From Rhodoblastus acidophilus (GTDB lineage Bacteria > Pseudomonadota > Alphaproteobacteria > Rhizobiales > Beijerinckiaceae): a stretch of DNA of 64,000 nt. Location of the stretch: positions 496,001 to 560,000 of the forward strand of contig NZ_FYDG01000001.1 in assembly GCF_900187365.1 (NCBI RefSeq), written 5' to 3'. The first letter of the stretch is position 1, and each line of letters begins with the position of its first letter. Shown piece by piece: positions 7,025 through 16,038 of the stretch. The notes under the pieces are model-generated. The model saw only the letters and a program-made list of their open reading frames with translations. It made no database searches and was not told the DNA's origin. A program made the position numbers and the translations under genes.

Positions 7025-9523
7025 ATGGGACAGATCGAGAAATTTCCGCAGCCGCATCGGCCAGCCCCGGACGCGGCCGCGCACAAGCTGGTGGTGATCG
7101 GCAACGGCATGGCGGCGGGCCGCCTGCTGGAAGAGTTTTTCGCCCGCAACACGACGCCGGCGCGCGTCACCCTGTTCGGCGCCGAACCGCGCGTGAACTA
7201 CAACCGCATCATGCTCTCGCCCGTCCTCTCCGGCGAGAAAAGCTTTAACGACATCGTCATCCACGATGACGCCTGGTACGCCGCCCATTCCGTCGATCTG
7301 CGCCGCGGCGAGGCCGTGGTCGCCATCGACCGCGCCGCCAAATATGTCGAGACCGCCGGGGGAGACCGGGTGTCCTACGACAAACTGGTGATCGCCACGG
7401 GCTCCATGCCCTTCATCATCCCGGTTCCCGGCGCCAACCTGCCGGGCGTCGTGTCCTTCCGCGACCTCGACGATGTCGAGAAGATGCACGCCGCCTGCGA
7501 CGCGGGTGGCCACGCCGTGGTGATCGGCGGCGGCCTGCTCGGTCTCGAAGCGGCGGCGGGTCTGGCCGTGAAGGGGATGAAGGTCTCCGTCGTCCATCTG
7601 ATGCCGCATCTGATGGAGCGCCAACTCGATCCCAGCGCCGGCTATCTGCTCAAGAACGCCATCGCCGCGCGCGGCATCGACGTCTTCACGGAAGCCAACA
7701 CCGACGCCATTCTCGGCGACGACCGCGTCACCGGCGTGAAGCTGAAGGACGGGCGCGTGCTGCCGGCCGATCTCGTGGTGATGGCGGTGGGCATCCGCCC
7801 CAACGCCACGCTGGCCAAGGCGGCGGGCCTCGACACCAATCGCGGCGTGATCGTGGACGACCTGATGCGCACGTCGGACGCCGACATTTACGCAGTCGGC
7901 GAGTGCGTCGAGCATCGCGGCCAGACCTATGGGCTGGTGGCGCCGCTGTACGACATGGCGAAAACCCTGGCGGCTGAACTCGCCGGCGAAAAGCCTGCCG
8001 GTTTCGTTCCCGCCGCCACCTCGACAAAATTGAAAGTGACGGGCATCGACCTGTTCTCGGTCGGCGATTTTTCCGACGACGACGAGAACAACGAAGTGGT
8101 GCTGCGCGACCCTTCGCGCGGCGTCTACAAGCGCGTGATCCTGCGCGACGAAAAGGTGGTTGGCGCGGTGCTCTACGGCGATACCGCCGACGGCGCCTGG
8201 TATTTCGACCTACTGAAAAAGGGCGAGGACGTCAGCGCGATCCGCGACATGCTGATCTTTGGACAGGCCTATCAGGGAGGGTCCCCGATGGACCCTACGG
8301 CGGCCGTTGCAGCCTTGCCGGATGATGCGGAAATCTGCGGCTGCAACGGCGTCAACAAGGGCGCCATCGTCAAGGCGATCCAATCCGGCCTGACCACGCT
8401 CGACGAGGTGCGCGCCAACACCAAGGCGAGCGCGTCCTGCGGCCAATGCGCCGGCAAGGTGGATCTGCTGCTCGCCGCCACGCTCGGCGACACGTTCCAA
8501 GCGGCGCGCAAGCACATGTGCAAATGCACCGACCTGACGCACGAAGAGGTGCGCGGCTTCATTCGCGAGAAGCAGCTCAAGTCGCTGCCGGCGGTGATGC
8601 AGGAGCTGGGCTGGAAGTCGTCGGGCGGCTGCCCGTCGTGCCAGCCGGCGCTGAACTATTACCTGATCGCGACCTGGCCCGGCGAATATAGAGACGACTA
8701 TCAGGCCCGCTTCATCAACGAGCGCGTCCACGCCAACATCCAGAAGGATGGCACCTATTCCGTCGTTCCGCGCATGTGGGGCGGCGTGACCACGCCCGAC
8801 GAATTGCGCGTGATCGCCGATCTCGCCGACCGCTACAAGCTGATGGTGAAGGTCACCGGCGGCCAGCGCATCGACCTGCTCGGCGTGAAGAAGGCGGATC
8901 TTCCCGCTGTGTGGGCGCAATTGCTGAACGCCGGCATGGTCTCGGGCTTCGCCTACGCCAAGGGTTTGCGCACGGTGAAGACGTGTGTGGGCAAGGACTG
9001 GTGCCGGTTCGGCACGCAGGACTCGACCGGCCTCGGCATCAAGCTTGAGAAGCTGATGTGCGGCTCGTGGACGCCCGCCAAAGTCAAGCTCGCCGTGTCC
9101 GGCTGCCCGCGCAATTGCGCCGAGGCGACCATCAAGGACATTGGCGTGATCTGCGTAGACTCCGGCTACGACATTCACGTGTCCGGCGCGGCGGGCCTGC
9201 ATGTGCGCGCCACCGACCTGCTCGGCCATGTCGAGACCGAGGAGGAGGCGCTGGAAGTTTGCGCCGCCATTCTCCAGGCCTACCGCGAACAGTCGGCCTA
9301 TCTCGAACGCGTTTACAAATGGGTGGACAAGTTCGGCCTCGAAAACCTGCGCAAGCTGATCTTCGAGGACCATGACGCGCGCAAGGGCCTGTACGAGCGC
9401 TTCATGATCTCGCAGCGCGCGGCGCGAAAAGACCCTTGGGCGGAGCGCGCCGCCGGCAAGGACATGCACGAATTCATGCCGCTGGCCGTGCTCGGCCCCA
9501 AATCCCCCGTCGCCGCCGAATAA
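7025..9523 (+). CDS. nirB: Assimilatory nitrite reductase [NAD(P)H] large subunit
   Basis: Cytosolic siroheme/[4Fe-4S] flavoenzyme that reduces nitrite to ammonium with NAD(P)H. Domain order: FAD/NAD(P)-binding oxidoreductase (VVIGNGMAAGRLLEEFF; second Rossmann motif VVIGGGLLGLEAA), BFD-like [2Fe-2S] region (CGCNGVNKGAI...CGQCAGK, then a further Cys group ending GGCPSCQP), then the nitrite/sulfite reductase part. Its cluster and siroheme cysteines lie in TCVGKDWCRFG (around residue 653) and SGCPRNCAEA (around 694). The ATG at 7025 gives 832 aa, typical for NirB, with GAGAG upstream. The open frame extends left into the regulatory leader, so that extension is rejected. Confidence 0.95.
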   Translation: MGQIEKFPQPHRPAPDAAAHKLVVIGNGMAAGRLLEEFFARNTTPARVTLFGAEPRVNYNRIMLSPVLSGEKSFNDIVIHDDAWYAAHSVDLRRGEAVVAIDRAAKYVETAGGDRVSYDKLVIATGSMPFIIPVPGANLPGVVSFRDLDDVEKMHAACDAGGHAVVIGGGLLGLEAAAGLAVKGMKVSVVHLMPHLMERQLDPSAGYLLKNAIAARGIDVFTEANTDAILGDDRVTGVKLKDGRVLPADLVVMAVGIRPNATLAKAAGLDTNRGVIVDDLMRTSDADIYAVGECVEHRGQTYGLVAPLYDMAKTLAAELAGEKPAGFVPAATSTKLKVTGIDLFSVGDFSDDDENNEVVLRDPSRGVYKRVILRDEKVVGAVLYGDTADGAWYFDLLKKGEDVSAIRDMLIFGQAYQGGSPMDPTAAVAALPDDAEICGCNGVNKGAIVKAIQSGLTTLDEVRANTKASASCGQCAGKVDLLLAATLGDTFQAARKHMCKCTDLTHEEVRGFIREKQLKSLPAVMQELGWKSSGGCPSCQPALNYYLIATWPGEYRDDYQARFINERVHANIQKDGTYSVVPRMWGGVTTPDELRVIADLADRYKLMVKVTGGQRIDLLGVKKADLPAVWAQLLNAGMVSGFAYAKGLRTVKTCVGKDWCRFGTQDSTGLGIKLEKLMCGSWTPAKVKLAVSGCPRNCAEATIKDIGVICVDSGYDIHVSGAAGLHVRATDLLGHVETEEEALEVCAAILQAYREQSAYLERVYKWVDKFGLENLRKLIFEDHDARKGLYERFMISQRAARKDPWAERAAGKDMHEFMPLAVLGPKSPVAAE

Positions 9524-9534
9524 GGATGTTCGCC

Positions 9535-9873
9535 ATGGAAGAGAAGACCTACTGGTTCGACGTCGGCCGCGTCTCCGCCGTGCCGCTGCGCGGCGCCCGC
9601 ACCGTGCGCACGCCGAGCCGCGAGATCGCCGTATTCCGCACCGCCAGCAACGACATCTTCGCGCTGGAAAACAAGTGCCCGCACAAGGGCGGCCCCTTGA
9701 GCGAAGGCATCGTCCACGGGCGCAAGGTCGCCTGCCCGCTGCACAACTGGATCATCAATCTGGAAGATGGCGAGGCGACCGGCGCCGACCACGGCTGCGC
9801 GAAAAAATTCCCGGTGAAGATCGAGCGCGGCCACATCTACATCGACATGGGCGTGCTCGCCCCGGCCGAGTGA
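9535..9873 (+). CDS. nirD: Nitrite reductase small subunit (Rieske-type)
   Basis: Small partner of NirB with a Rieske-like fold. The [2Fe-2S] ligands expected of a true Rieske protein are present as CPHKGGPL and CPLHNWIINL, so this NirD keeps a complete C-x-H...C-x2-H set, unlike some enterobacterial NirD proteins that have lost it. The ATG at 9535 is preferred over the one at 9526 because AAGGA lies eight bases before it, while it sits directly on the upstream ATG. This gives 112 aa. The gap to nirB is about 11 bases, so the two form one operon. Confidence 0.93.
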   Translation: MEEKTYWFDVGRVSAVPLRGARTVRTPSREIAVFRTASNDIFALENKCPHKGGPLSEGIVHGRKVACPLHNWIINLEDGEATGADHGCAKKFPVKIERGHIYIDMGVLAPAE

Positions 9874-9883
9874 CGGGCGCGCT

Positions 9884-10039
9884 CCCTCTCCCCGTATGCG
9901 GGGAGAGGGTTGGGGTGAGGGGCGACTCGCAGCCGACGCCTATGCGTCGTGAGCCACTCTGATCCTCACCGCAACTGGCGCCGCGCCCCACGCCCGGCTC
10001 CCCCTCACCCCTGCCCTCTCCCCGCTCGCGGGGAGAGGG
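9884..10039. repeat. 156 bp palindromic intergenic element, copy 1 (between nirD and nasA)
   Basis: Both ends carry a strong palindrome CCCTCTCCCC-6-GGGGAGAGGG (9884-9909 and 10014-10039). Beside each is a T/C-rich box (TTGGGGTGAGGGG at 9910-9922; its near inverse just before 10014). Together they make imperfect inverted terminal repeats of about 39 bases (roughly 34 matches). The interior has no gene. A second copy of the same architecture is at 14000-14145. This looks like a MITE- or RIME-like mosaic repeat of proteobacterial genomes, and its transcript would fold strongly. It separates nasA from nirBD by 184 bases. Confidence 0.8.
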
Positions 10040-10057
10040 AGAGAACGAACGGAAAGC

Positions 10058-12715
10058 ATGACGCAAACGATCAACACCACCTGTCCCTATTGCGGAACCG
10101 GCTGCGGCGTGACGGCCACGGTTGACGGCGAGAGGATTTCCGTAGCCGGTGACGCGGATCATCCCGCCAATTTCGGCCGCCTGTGCGTGAAGGGATCGGC
10201 GCTCGACCAGGTGATGGGGCTTGAGGGACGGCTGCTGCATCCGCGCGTCAACGGGCGGCGCACGAACTGGGACGAAGCGCTGGATCTCGTGGCGCAAAAA
10301 TTCCGCGACAGCATCGCCGCGCATGGCCCGGACTCGGTCGCCTTCTATGTCTCCGGGCAATTGCTCACCGAGGATTATTACGTCGCCAACAAGCTGATGA
10401 AAGGGTTCATCGGCTCGGCCAATATCGACACCAATTCACGGCTGTGCATGTCGTCATCGGTGGCAGGCCACAAGCGCGCCTTCGGCTCCGACACCGTGCC
10501 GGGGTGCTATGAGGATTTGGAACAGGCCGACCTCATCGTGCTCACCGGCTCCAATCTCGCCTGGTGCCATCCCATCCTGTTCCAGCGCATCGCGCGCGCA
10601 AGGGAACAGCGAGGCGGCAGGCCGCTCGTCGTGAACATCGACCCGCGCCGCACCGCGACCAGCGAAATCGCCGACCTGCATTTGCAACTCGCGCCCGGTT
10701 CGGATGTCGCGCTGTTCCTCGGCCTGCTCGACGCGCTGCGGCGCGCCCGCAAGGCGGACAAAACCTTCGTCAAGCGCCACACGGAGGGCCTGTCCGACGC
10801 GCTCGCGGAAGCGCGCCAATGGACGCTCGCGCGCGTAGCTGAGACCACCGGCCTGCCGCCGCACGACCTGCGCCGCTTTTACGATCTCGTCATCGCCCAT
10901 GACAAATGCGTCACCGTCTATTCGCAGGGCGTCAACCAGTCCTCGGCGGGCGCCGACAAGGTCAACGCGATCCTCAACACGCATCTCTACGCCGGGCGCA
11001 TCGGCAAGCCGGGCTGCGGGCCGTTCTCCGTCACGGGACAGCCCAACGCCATGGGCGGACGCGAGGTCGGCGGGCTCGCCAATATGCTCGCGGCGCATAT
11101 GGATTTGGACAACGCCGCGCATCGCGCGCTGGTCGGCGACTTCTGGAACGCGCCGGCGCCCCTGCCGGACAAGCCCGGCCTCAAGGCGGTCGATCTGTTC
11201 AAGGCGGCGCATGACGGGCGCATCAAGGCCCTGTGGATCATGGCGACCAATCCGGTGGACAGCCTGCCCGACGCCGATTTCGTCCGCGACGCGCTGAAAA
11301 AATGTCCGTTCGTCGTGGCGTCCGACGTGGTCGAGAAAACCGACACCAACGCCCACGCCCATGTGCTGCTGCCGGCGCTGGCCTGGGGCGAGAAGGACGG
11401 GACCGTCACCAATTCCGAGCGCCGCATTTCGCGCCAGCGACCGCTGCGCGCGGCGCCCGGCGAAGCCCGCGCCGACTGGCGCATCATCTGTGACGTCGCC
11501 GCACGGATGGGTTTTCGCGACGCCTTCGCGTACAAACATCCGTCGGAAATCTTCGCCGAACACGCGCGCCTCAGCGGCGCCAAAAACGGCGGCGCGCGCG
11601 ATTTCGATATTTCGGCCCACGCCGAAATTTCCGCCGCGCAATATGACCGGCTCGCGCCCTTCCAATGGCCCGCGCCCGCAGGCGAAGCGCCGGACGACCA
11701 ACCCAAGCGCTTCTTCGCCGACGGCAAATTCTTCACCCCCGGCCGCAAGGCGCGCTTCATCGTCACGTCGTTTCGCGCCCCCGCCGCGACGCCGGATGCG
11801 CAACATCCGTTCGTGCTCAACACAGGGCGGCTGCGCGACCAGTGGCACACCATGACCCGCACCGGCGACGCCGAAAAGCTGGCCCAGCACATCGCCGAGC
11901 CCTTCGCCGAACTGAACCCGCTCGACGCCGCGCGACTGGGCGTCGAAGCCGCCGGGCTGGTGCGCCTGGGCAACGCGCGCGGCGAGGTTTTATTGCGCGC
12001 GCAAATCAGCGAACGCCAGCGGCAAGGCTCGATCTTCGTGCCGATCCACTGGACCGATCAATTCGCCGCCAACGCCCGCGTCGCCGCGCTGATCGCGCCG
12101 GTCGTCGATCCGGTTTCCGGGCAGCCGGAAAGCAAAGCCGCCACGGTCGCGGCGCAAGCCGTGGCGCCGGCGTGGTTCGCCTTCGCGCTGACGCGTGAAA
12201 AACCCGCACACATCGATGCCGCCTATTGGGCGCTCGCGCGCACGCCGGGCGGCTGGCGCATCGAACTCGCCGGCCTCGCGCCGCTCGCAGATCCCGAAGT
12301 TTTCGCGCGAAGCCTGTTTTGCGTGGGGGACTGCGAACTCACCGCGCTGCGCGACGAGCGCGCTGGCGCCTTCCGTTGCGTGGCGGCGAAGGATGGCGAA
12401 ATCCTCGGCGCCTTTTATCTCGCCCCGGAGCCGGTCGCGGTGGCGCGCGCCTGGGCGTGCGAAGCTTTCGCCGCCCCTTCCGCGCCGCTGGCGCTGCTCG
12501 CGGGACAGCCGCCGCGCGACGCGCGCGATCCCGGCCGCAAAATCTGCGTCTGCCTCAATGTGGGCGTCAACACGATCCTCGACGCCATCAGGGACAAATC
12601 CCTGATCAGCGTGGAACAGATTTCCGACGCCACCGGCGCGGGAACAGGGTGCGGCTCGTGCCGGCCCGAAATTGAAAGGCTTCTTCACAATGCGGCGCAG
12701 GCCGCTACAGTCTAA
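10058..12715 (+). CDS. nasA: Assimilatory nitrate reductase catalytic subunit
   Basis: Cytosolic molybdenum enzyme reducing nitrate to nitrite for assimilation. The N-terminus has the [4Fe-4S] cysteines TCPYCGTGCG (residues 8-17) and GRLCVKG. It is followed by the molybdopterin oxidoreductase body (SRLCMSSSVAGHKRAFGSD, the GKPGCGPFSVTGQPNAMGGREVGG segment) and the molydopterin dinucleotide-binding domain (VLNTGRLRDQWHTMTRTG). The last ~50 residues form a BFD-like [2Fe-2S] domain (CVCLNVGVNTI...GTGCGSC), found in the NasA form that lacks a separate electron-transfer subunit. The 885 aa length is normal. GGAAAG precedes the ATG. It is followed after 17 bases by the transporter gene. Confidence 0.95.
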   Translation: MTQTINTTCPYCGTGCGVTATVDGERISVAGDADHPANFGRLCVKGSALDQVMGLEGRLLHPRVNGRRTNWDEALDLVAQKFRDSIAAHGPDSVAFYVSGQLLTEDYYVANKLMKGFIGSANIDTNSRLCMSSSVAGHKRAFGSDTVPGCYEDLEQADLIVLTGSNLAWCHPILFQRIARAREQRGGRPLVVNIDPRRTATSEIADLHLQLAPGSDVALFLGLLDALRRARKADKTFVKRHTEGLSDALAEARQWTLARVAETTGLPPHDLRRFYDLVIAHDKCVTVYSQGVNQSSAGADKVNAILNTHLYAGRIGKPGCGPFSVTGQPNAMGGREVGGLANMLAAHMDLDNAAHRALVGDFWNAPAPLPDKPGLKAVDLFKAAHDGRIKALWIMATNPVDSLPDADFVRDALKKCPFVVASDVVEKTDTNAHAHVLLPALAWGEKDGTVTNSERRISRQRPLRAAPGEARADWRIICDVAARMGFRDAFAYKHPSEIFAEHARLSGAKNGGARDFDISAHAEISAAQYDRLAPFQWPAPAGEAPDDQPKRFFADGKFFTPGRKARFIVTSFRAPAATPDAQHPFVLNTGRLRDQWHTMTRTGDAEKLAQHIAEPFAELNPLDAARLGVEAAGLVRLGNARGEVLLRAQISERQRQGSIFVPIHWTDQFAANARVAALIAPVVDPVSGQPESKAATVAAQAVAPAWFAFALTREKPAHIDAAYWALARTPGGWRIELAGLAPLADPEVFARSLFCVGDCELTALRDERAGAFRCVAAKDGEILGAFYLAPEPVAVARAWACEAFAAPSAPLALLAGQPPRDARDPGRKICVCLNVGVNTILDAIRDKSLISVEQISDATGAGTGCGSCRPEIERLLHNAAQAATV

Positions 12716-12732
12716 AACCGGAAAGGGCGCAT

Positions 12733-13988
12733 ATGAAACTCTCGGACCTCAAGCAATCCGGCCACTGGCCGACCTTGCTTTCGGCCTTCCTCTATTTCGA
12801 CATCAGCTTCATGGCCTGGGTCTCGCTCGGCCCGCTCATGGTTTACATCGCCAAGGAAATGAACATCCCGGTCGAGCAGAAGCTGACGCTCGTCGCCATC
12901 CCCGTTCTGTCCGGGGCCATTCTGCGCATTCCCATGGGCGTGCTCGCCGACATGATCGGGTCGAAGATCACCGGCGTGATCGCGCAGATCGTCCTGACGA
13001 TCGCCTGCCTTTACGTCTGGAAATTCGGCCTCGCCAATCCGAACCATGTCGCGATCTTCGGCGCGCTGCTCGGGCTTGGCGGCGCCTCGTTCTCGGTGGC
13101 GCTGCCGCAGGCCAGCCGCTGGTATCCGCCGCACCTGCAAGGCGTGGTGATGGGCATCGCCGGCGCCGGCAACATGGGCGTGGTGCTCGACACCCTGTTC
13201 GCGCCCTCCATCGCCGAGGCCTGGGGCTGGCAGGGCGTTTACCTCGCGCTGCTGATTCCGATGATCGTCATTCTCGCCATCTATACGGCGACGGTGAAGG
13301 ACGCGCCCGGATCGGTGAAGCCGATCAAGCTCGCCGCCTATGGCCGGCTGCTGCTCGACGCCGACAGCCGCTGGTTCATGTTCTTCTACTTCATCACCTT
13401 CGGCGGCTTCGTCGGCCTCGCCTCCGCCCTGCCGCTCTACTTCACGGCGCATTTCCACGTCACCCCGGTGGCGGCGGGCCTGATGGTGTCGCTGATCGTG
13501 TTCTTCGGCTCCACCTTCCGTCCCGTCGGCGGCGCCATCGCCGACCGCGTCGGCGGCATCAAGTCGCTCACCATCATGTTCGTCGTGGTCTCCGCCTGCT
13601 ATTTCGGCGTGGCGCTGCTGCCGGAAGGCCGGCCCCGGCCAATGGCGGCTGGGCGCTGACCCAGCTTCCGGCGATGGGCTGGCTGGCCGTCGCTTTGTTC
13701 TCGGTGGGCACGCTCTGCCTCGGCATGGGCAATGGCGCGGTGTTCCAGCTGCTGCCGCAGCGCTTCCGCAACGAGGTGGGCGTGATGACCGGCCTCGTCG
13801 GCTTCGCGGGCGGCCTGGGCGGCTTTTTCCTCGCCAAGGCGCTGGCGACCTCGAAGGGCATGACCGGCGGCTTCATGGCCGGATTCCTGTTCTTCTCGGT
13901 GCTGGCGCTGCTGGGCGTCGCCGGCCTCACCTTCGTGAAGACGCGCTGGCGCACCACCTGGGGCGCGGTCTCCGGCGCCCGGATTTGA
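12733..13988 (+). pseudogene. narK: NarK-type MFS nitrate/nitrite transporter, interrupted by a one-base frameshift
   Basis: Major-facilitator nitrate/nitrite transporter of the NarK/NasA group (SFMAWVSLGPLMVYIAKEM, PVLSGAILRIPMGVLADMIG, GGASFSVALPQASRWYPP). The frame starting at 12733 stops at 13659 after 308 residues. The remaining 100-odd residues of the family (ANGGWALTQLPAMGW, GMGNGAVFQLLPQRF, VGVMTGLVGFAGGLGGFFL) continue in another frame to 13988. A single missing base in the GC run at about 13629-13638 explains this; one more G there would restore about 418 residues. It is either a genuine inactivating mutation or a sequencing/assembly error in a GC stretch. The start has an AAAGGG ribosome binding site. 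It lies between nasA and the kinase gene. Confidence 0.85.
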
Positions 13989-13999
13989 CGCCGCCAATT

Positions 14000-14145
14000 C
14001 CCTCTCCCCGCATGCGGGGAGAGGGTTAGGGTGAGGGGGGCGCGCCGCTGAAAAATGCTTGCAGAACAGTCTCACCAGCTTGAATGCTGAGCCCCCCGCC
14101 CGGCTCCCCCTCACCCCCGCCCTCTCCCCGCACGCGGGGAGAGGG
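14000..14145. repeat. 146 bp palindromic intergenic element, copy 2 (between narK and the kinase gene)
   Basis: Same architecture as the element at 9884-10039. End palindromes CCCTCTCCCC-6-GGGGAGAGGG lie at 14000-14025 and 14120-14145, each joined to a GGGTGAGGGG-type box, giving inverted ends of about 39 bases with roughly 35 matches. The interior differs from copy 1 and has no gene. It ends about 20 bases before the next start codon, so the kinase mRNA leader, if transcription reads through, would contain it. Confidence 0.8.
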
Positions 14146-14164
14146 AGCCACGTCCCGGCCCTTC

Positions 14165-15877
14165 ATGTCCCGCCTCGACCGTTTCGATCACGACCTGCGC
14201 TTTGAAATCGGCTTCGCCAGCGAAACCGGAAAACGCGCCGACAATCAGGATTACGCCGCCGCGCGCATCGGCAGGCCCCGCGTCGACGCGCGCCGCGCCA
14301 CCGTCGCTGCGCTGGCCGATGGCGTCGGCGGACGCAAGGGCGGCCGCGACGCCGCCGAAATTTGCGTGCGCGGCTTTCTCGACGGTTTTTTCAGCCTGCC
14401 CGCGCCGCTCGGCGTGCGGCAGGCCGCCGCCCGCGCCCTCGACGCCATCAACGGCTGGATCGTGGCGCAAGGCCGCGTCGATCCGCAACGCGCCGGCATG
14501 GCGACGACCTTCACCGCGCTGATCCTCGATGGACGGACGGGCCATTGCGTGCATGTCGGCGACTCCCGGCTGTATCGGCTGCGCGACAATGCGCTCGAAC
14601 AACTCACCGAAGACCATGTGCTCGGGCGCGGCGAACTCAACGTGCTGCGCCGCGCCGTCGGCGTCGAGCTGAACCTGCGCATCGACCATCACACTTTTCC
14701 GTTGCGGCCGCACGAACGCTTCCTGCTGTGCAGCGACGGCGTGCACGGCAGTCTGCGCGAGGCCGAACTCCGGCGCATTCTGGTCGAGCGCGCCACGCCC
14801 GAGCGCACCGCCGGGGATGTGGTCGCAGCCGCGCTCGCGGCGGGTAGCGCCGACAATTGCACCGTTCTGGTGGTCGATATTCTCGACACGCCGCCCGCCA
14901 GCGCCGAGGAAATTTCGGAAAGCTTCGAAAGCCTGCCCCTGCCGGACGCGCCGGAGCCCGGCGCGGTCATCGACGATTTCCGCATCGACGCGCTGTTGTC
15001 CGACGGGCGCTACGCCCGGCTGATGCGCGCCGAGGATTTGCGCGCGGGCCGACAGGTCGTGCTGAAATTCCCCAAACCCGATGTCGCGGAAGACGAGGTT
15101 TACCGGCGCGCCTTCCTCAACGAAGCTTTCGTCGCCAGCCGCGTGCGCAGCCCCTGGATCGGCGAGACCATCGAACTGCCCCCGAAGCGGCAGACGCGGC
15201 TTTATTCCGCCATGCCCTTTCTCGACGGCGAGACGCTGGAGGCGCGCCTTCAGCGCGATCCGCCCATCGGCCTCGACGAGGGCGCGCGGCTCGCCACCCG
15301 CATGGCGCGCGCCCTCGTCACCCTGCATCGCGCCGGCATCATTCACCGCGACGTCAAGCCGGACAATGTCATGCTGCTCAGGGACGGCGGGCTGAAGCTG
15401 CTCGACCTCGGGGTGGCCAGGCTGCCGCAGCTCGAAGATTTTCCGGACGACCATGCGCCCGGCACGCCCTCCTATATGGCGCCCGAGCTTTTCGCCGGCG
15501 CGCGCGGCGACGAGGCGACCGACCTGTTCGCCCTGGGCGTCACCGTCTATCGCCTGTTCACGCGCGCATATCCGTATGGCGAGATCGAGCCGTTCAGCAA
15601 GCCGCGCTTCGGCAAAGCGGCGTCCTTCGCGGCGCGGCGACCGGATTTGCCGGCGTGGCTGGAAGGCGCCATCGCCCGCGCCATCGCCGTCGATCCCGCG
15701 CGCCGCTATGGCGACGTGCTCGAATTCGCCTTCGAGATCGAAAACGGGGTCAAGCGCGGCGGACCCGCCGAGCCGCCGAAGAAAGCGCTTTATCAGAAGA
15801 ACCCGCTGCTGTTCTGGCAGGCCGTTTCGGCCCTGCTCGCCGTGCTGCTGGCGATCGCGCTCGCGCCCCGTCATTAG
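14165..15877 (+). CDS. Fused PP2C-type protein phosphatase / Ser-Thr protein kinase, membrane-anchored
   Basis: A 570 aa fusion. Residues ~15-240 form a PP2C (PPM) phosphatase with the metal-binding motifs DNQDY, ALADGVGGRKGG, HVGDSRLYRL, CSDGVHG and SADNCTVLVVD. Residues ~270-525 form a Hanks-type kinase with HRDVKPDN (around residue 394), DLG in place of DFG, and GTPSYMAPE. The last ~22 residues are a single hydrophobic helix, so it is probably tail-anchored with both catalytic domains in the cytosol. The ATG at 14165 is chosen because the PP2C fold begins directly after it. Genes of this type recur beside nitrate assimilation clusters. A role in tuning nitrate uptake or reduction is inference. 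Confidence 0.88.
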   Translation: MSRLDRFDHDLRFEIGFASETGKRADNQDYAAARIGRPRVDARRATVAALADGVGGRKGGRDAAEICVRGFLDGFFSLPAPLGVRQAAARALDAINGWIVAQGRVDPQRAGMATTFTALILDGRTGHCVHVGDSRLYRLRDNALEQLTEDHVLGRGELNVLRRAVGVELNLRIDHHTFPLRPHERFLLCSDGVHGSLREAELRRILVERATPERTAGDVVAAALAAGSADNCTVLVVDILDTPPASAEEISESFESLPLPDAPEPGAVIDDFRIDALLSDGRYARLMRAEDLRAGRQVVLKFPKPDVAEDEVYRRAFLNEAFVASRVRSPWIGETIELPPKRQTRLYSAMPFLDGETLEARLQRDPPIGLDEGARLATRMARALVTLHRAGIIHRDVKPDNVMLLRDGGLKLLDLGVARLPQLEDFPDDHAPGTPSYMAPELFAGARGDEATDLFALGVTVYRLFTRAYPYGEIEPFSKPRFGKAASFAARRPDLPAWLEGAIARAIAVDPARRYGDVLEFAFEIENGVKRGGPAEPPKKALYQKNPLLFWQAVSALLAVLLAIALAPRH

Positions 15878-16038
15878 ACGGTCGGGCCGCGCCGGAAAGG
15901 CGGGAACAAACAGCTTCATCAGAGCTAATTAAGTTTCGCGGCGCTGCCCGCTCGCGCCATCTCGCGCTAAAGTCGCCGGCGTCGCCGGGACAGGCGCCGG
16001 ATTGACCGGGCGGCGCGAGGCGATGCGGAGGAAACGAC

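Noticed and set aside
13621..13660. Programmed ribosomal frameshift in the transporter gene
   Set aside because: No slippery heptamer, and family members are encoded in one frame. A mutation or sequence error is simpler.
9884..14145. Palindromic repeats as a CRISPR array or as simple terminators
   Set aside because: Only two units per element in inverted orientation and no regular spacers, so not CRISPR. No T runs follow the stems, so not classical terminators.
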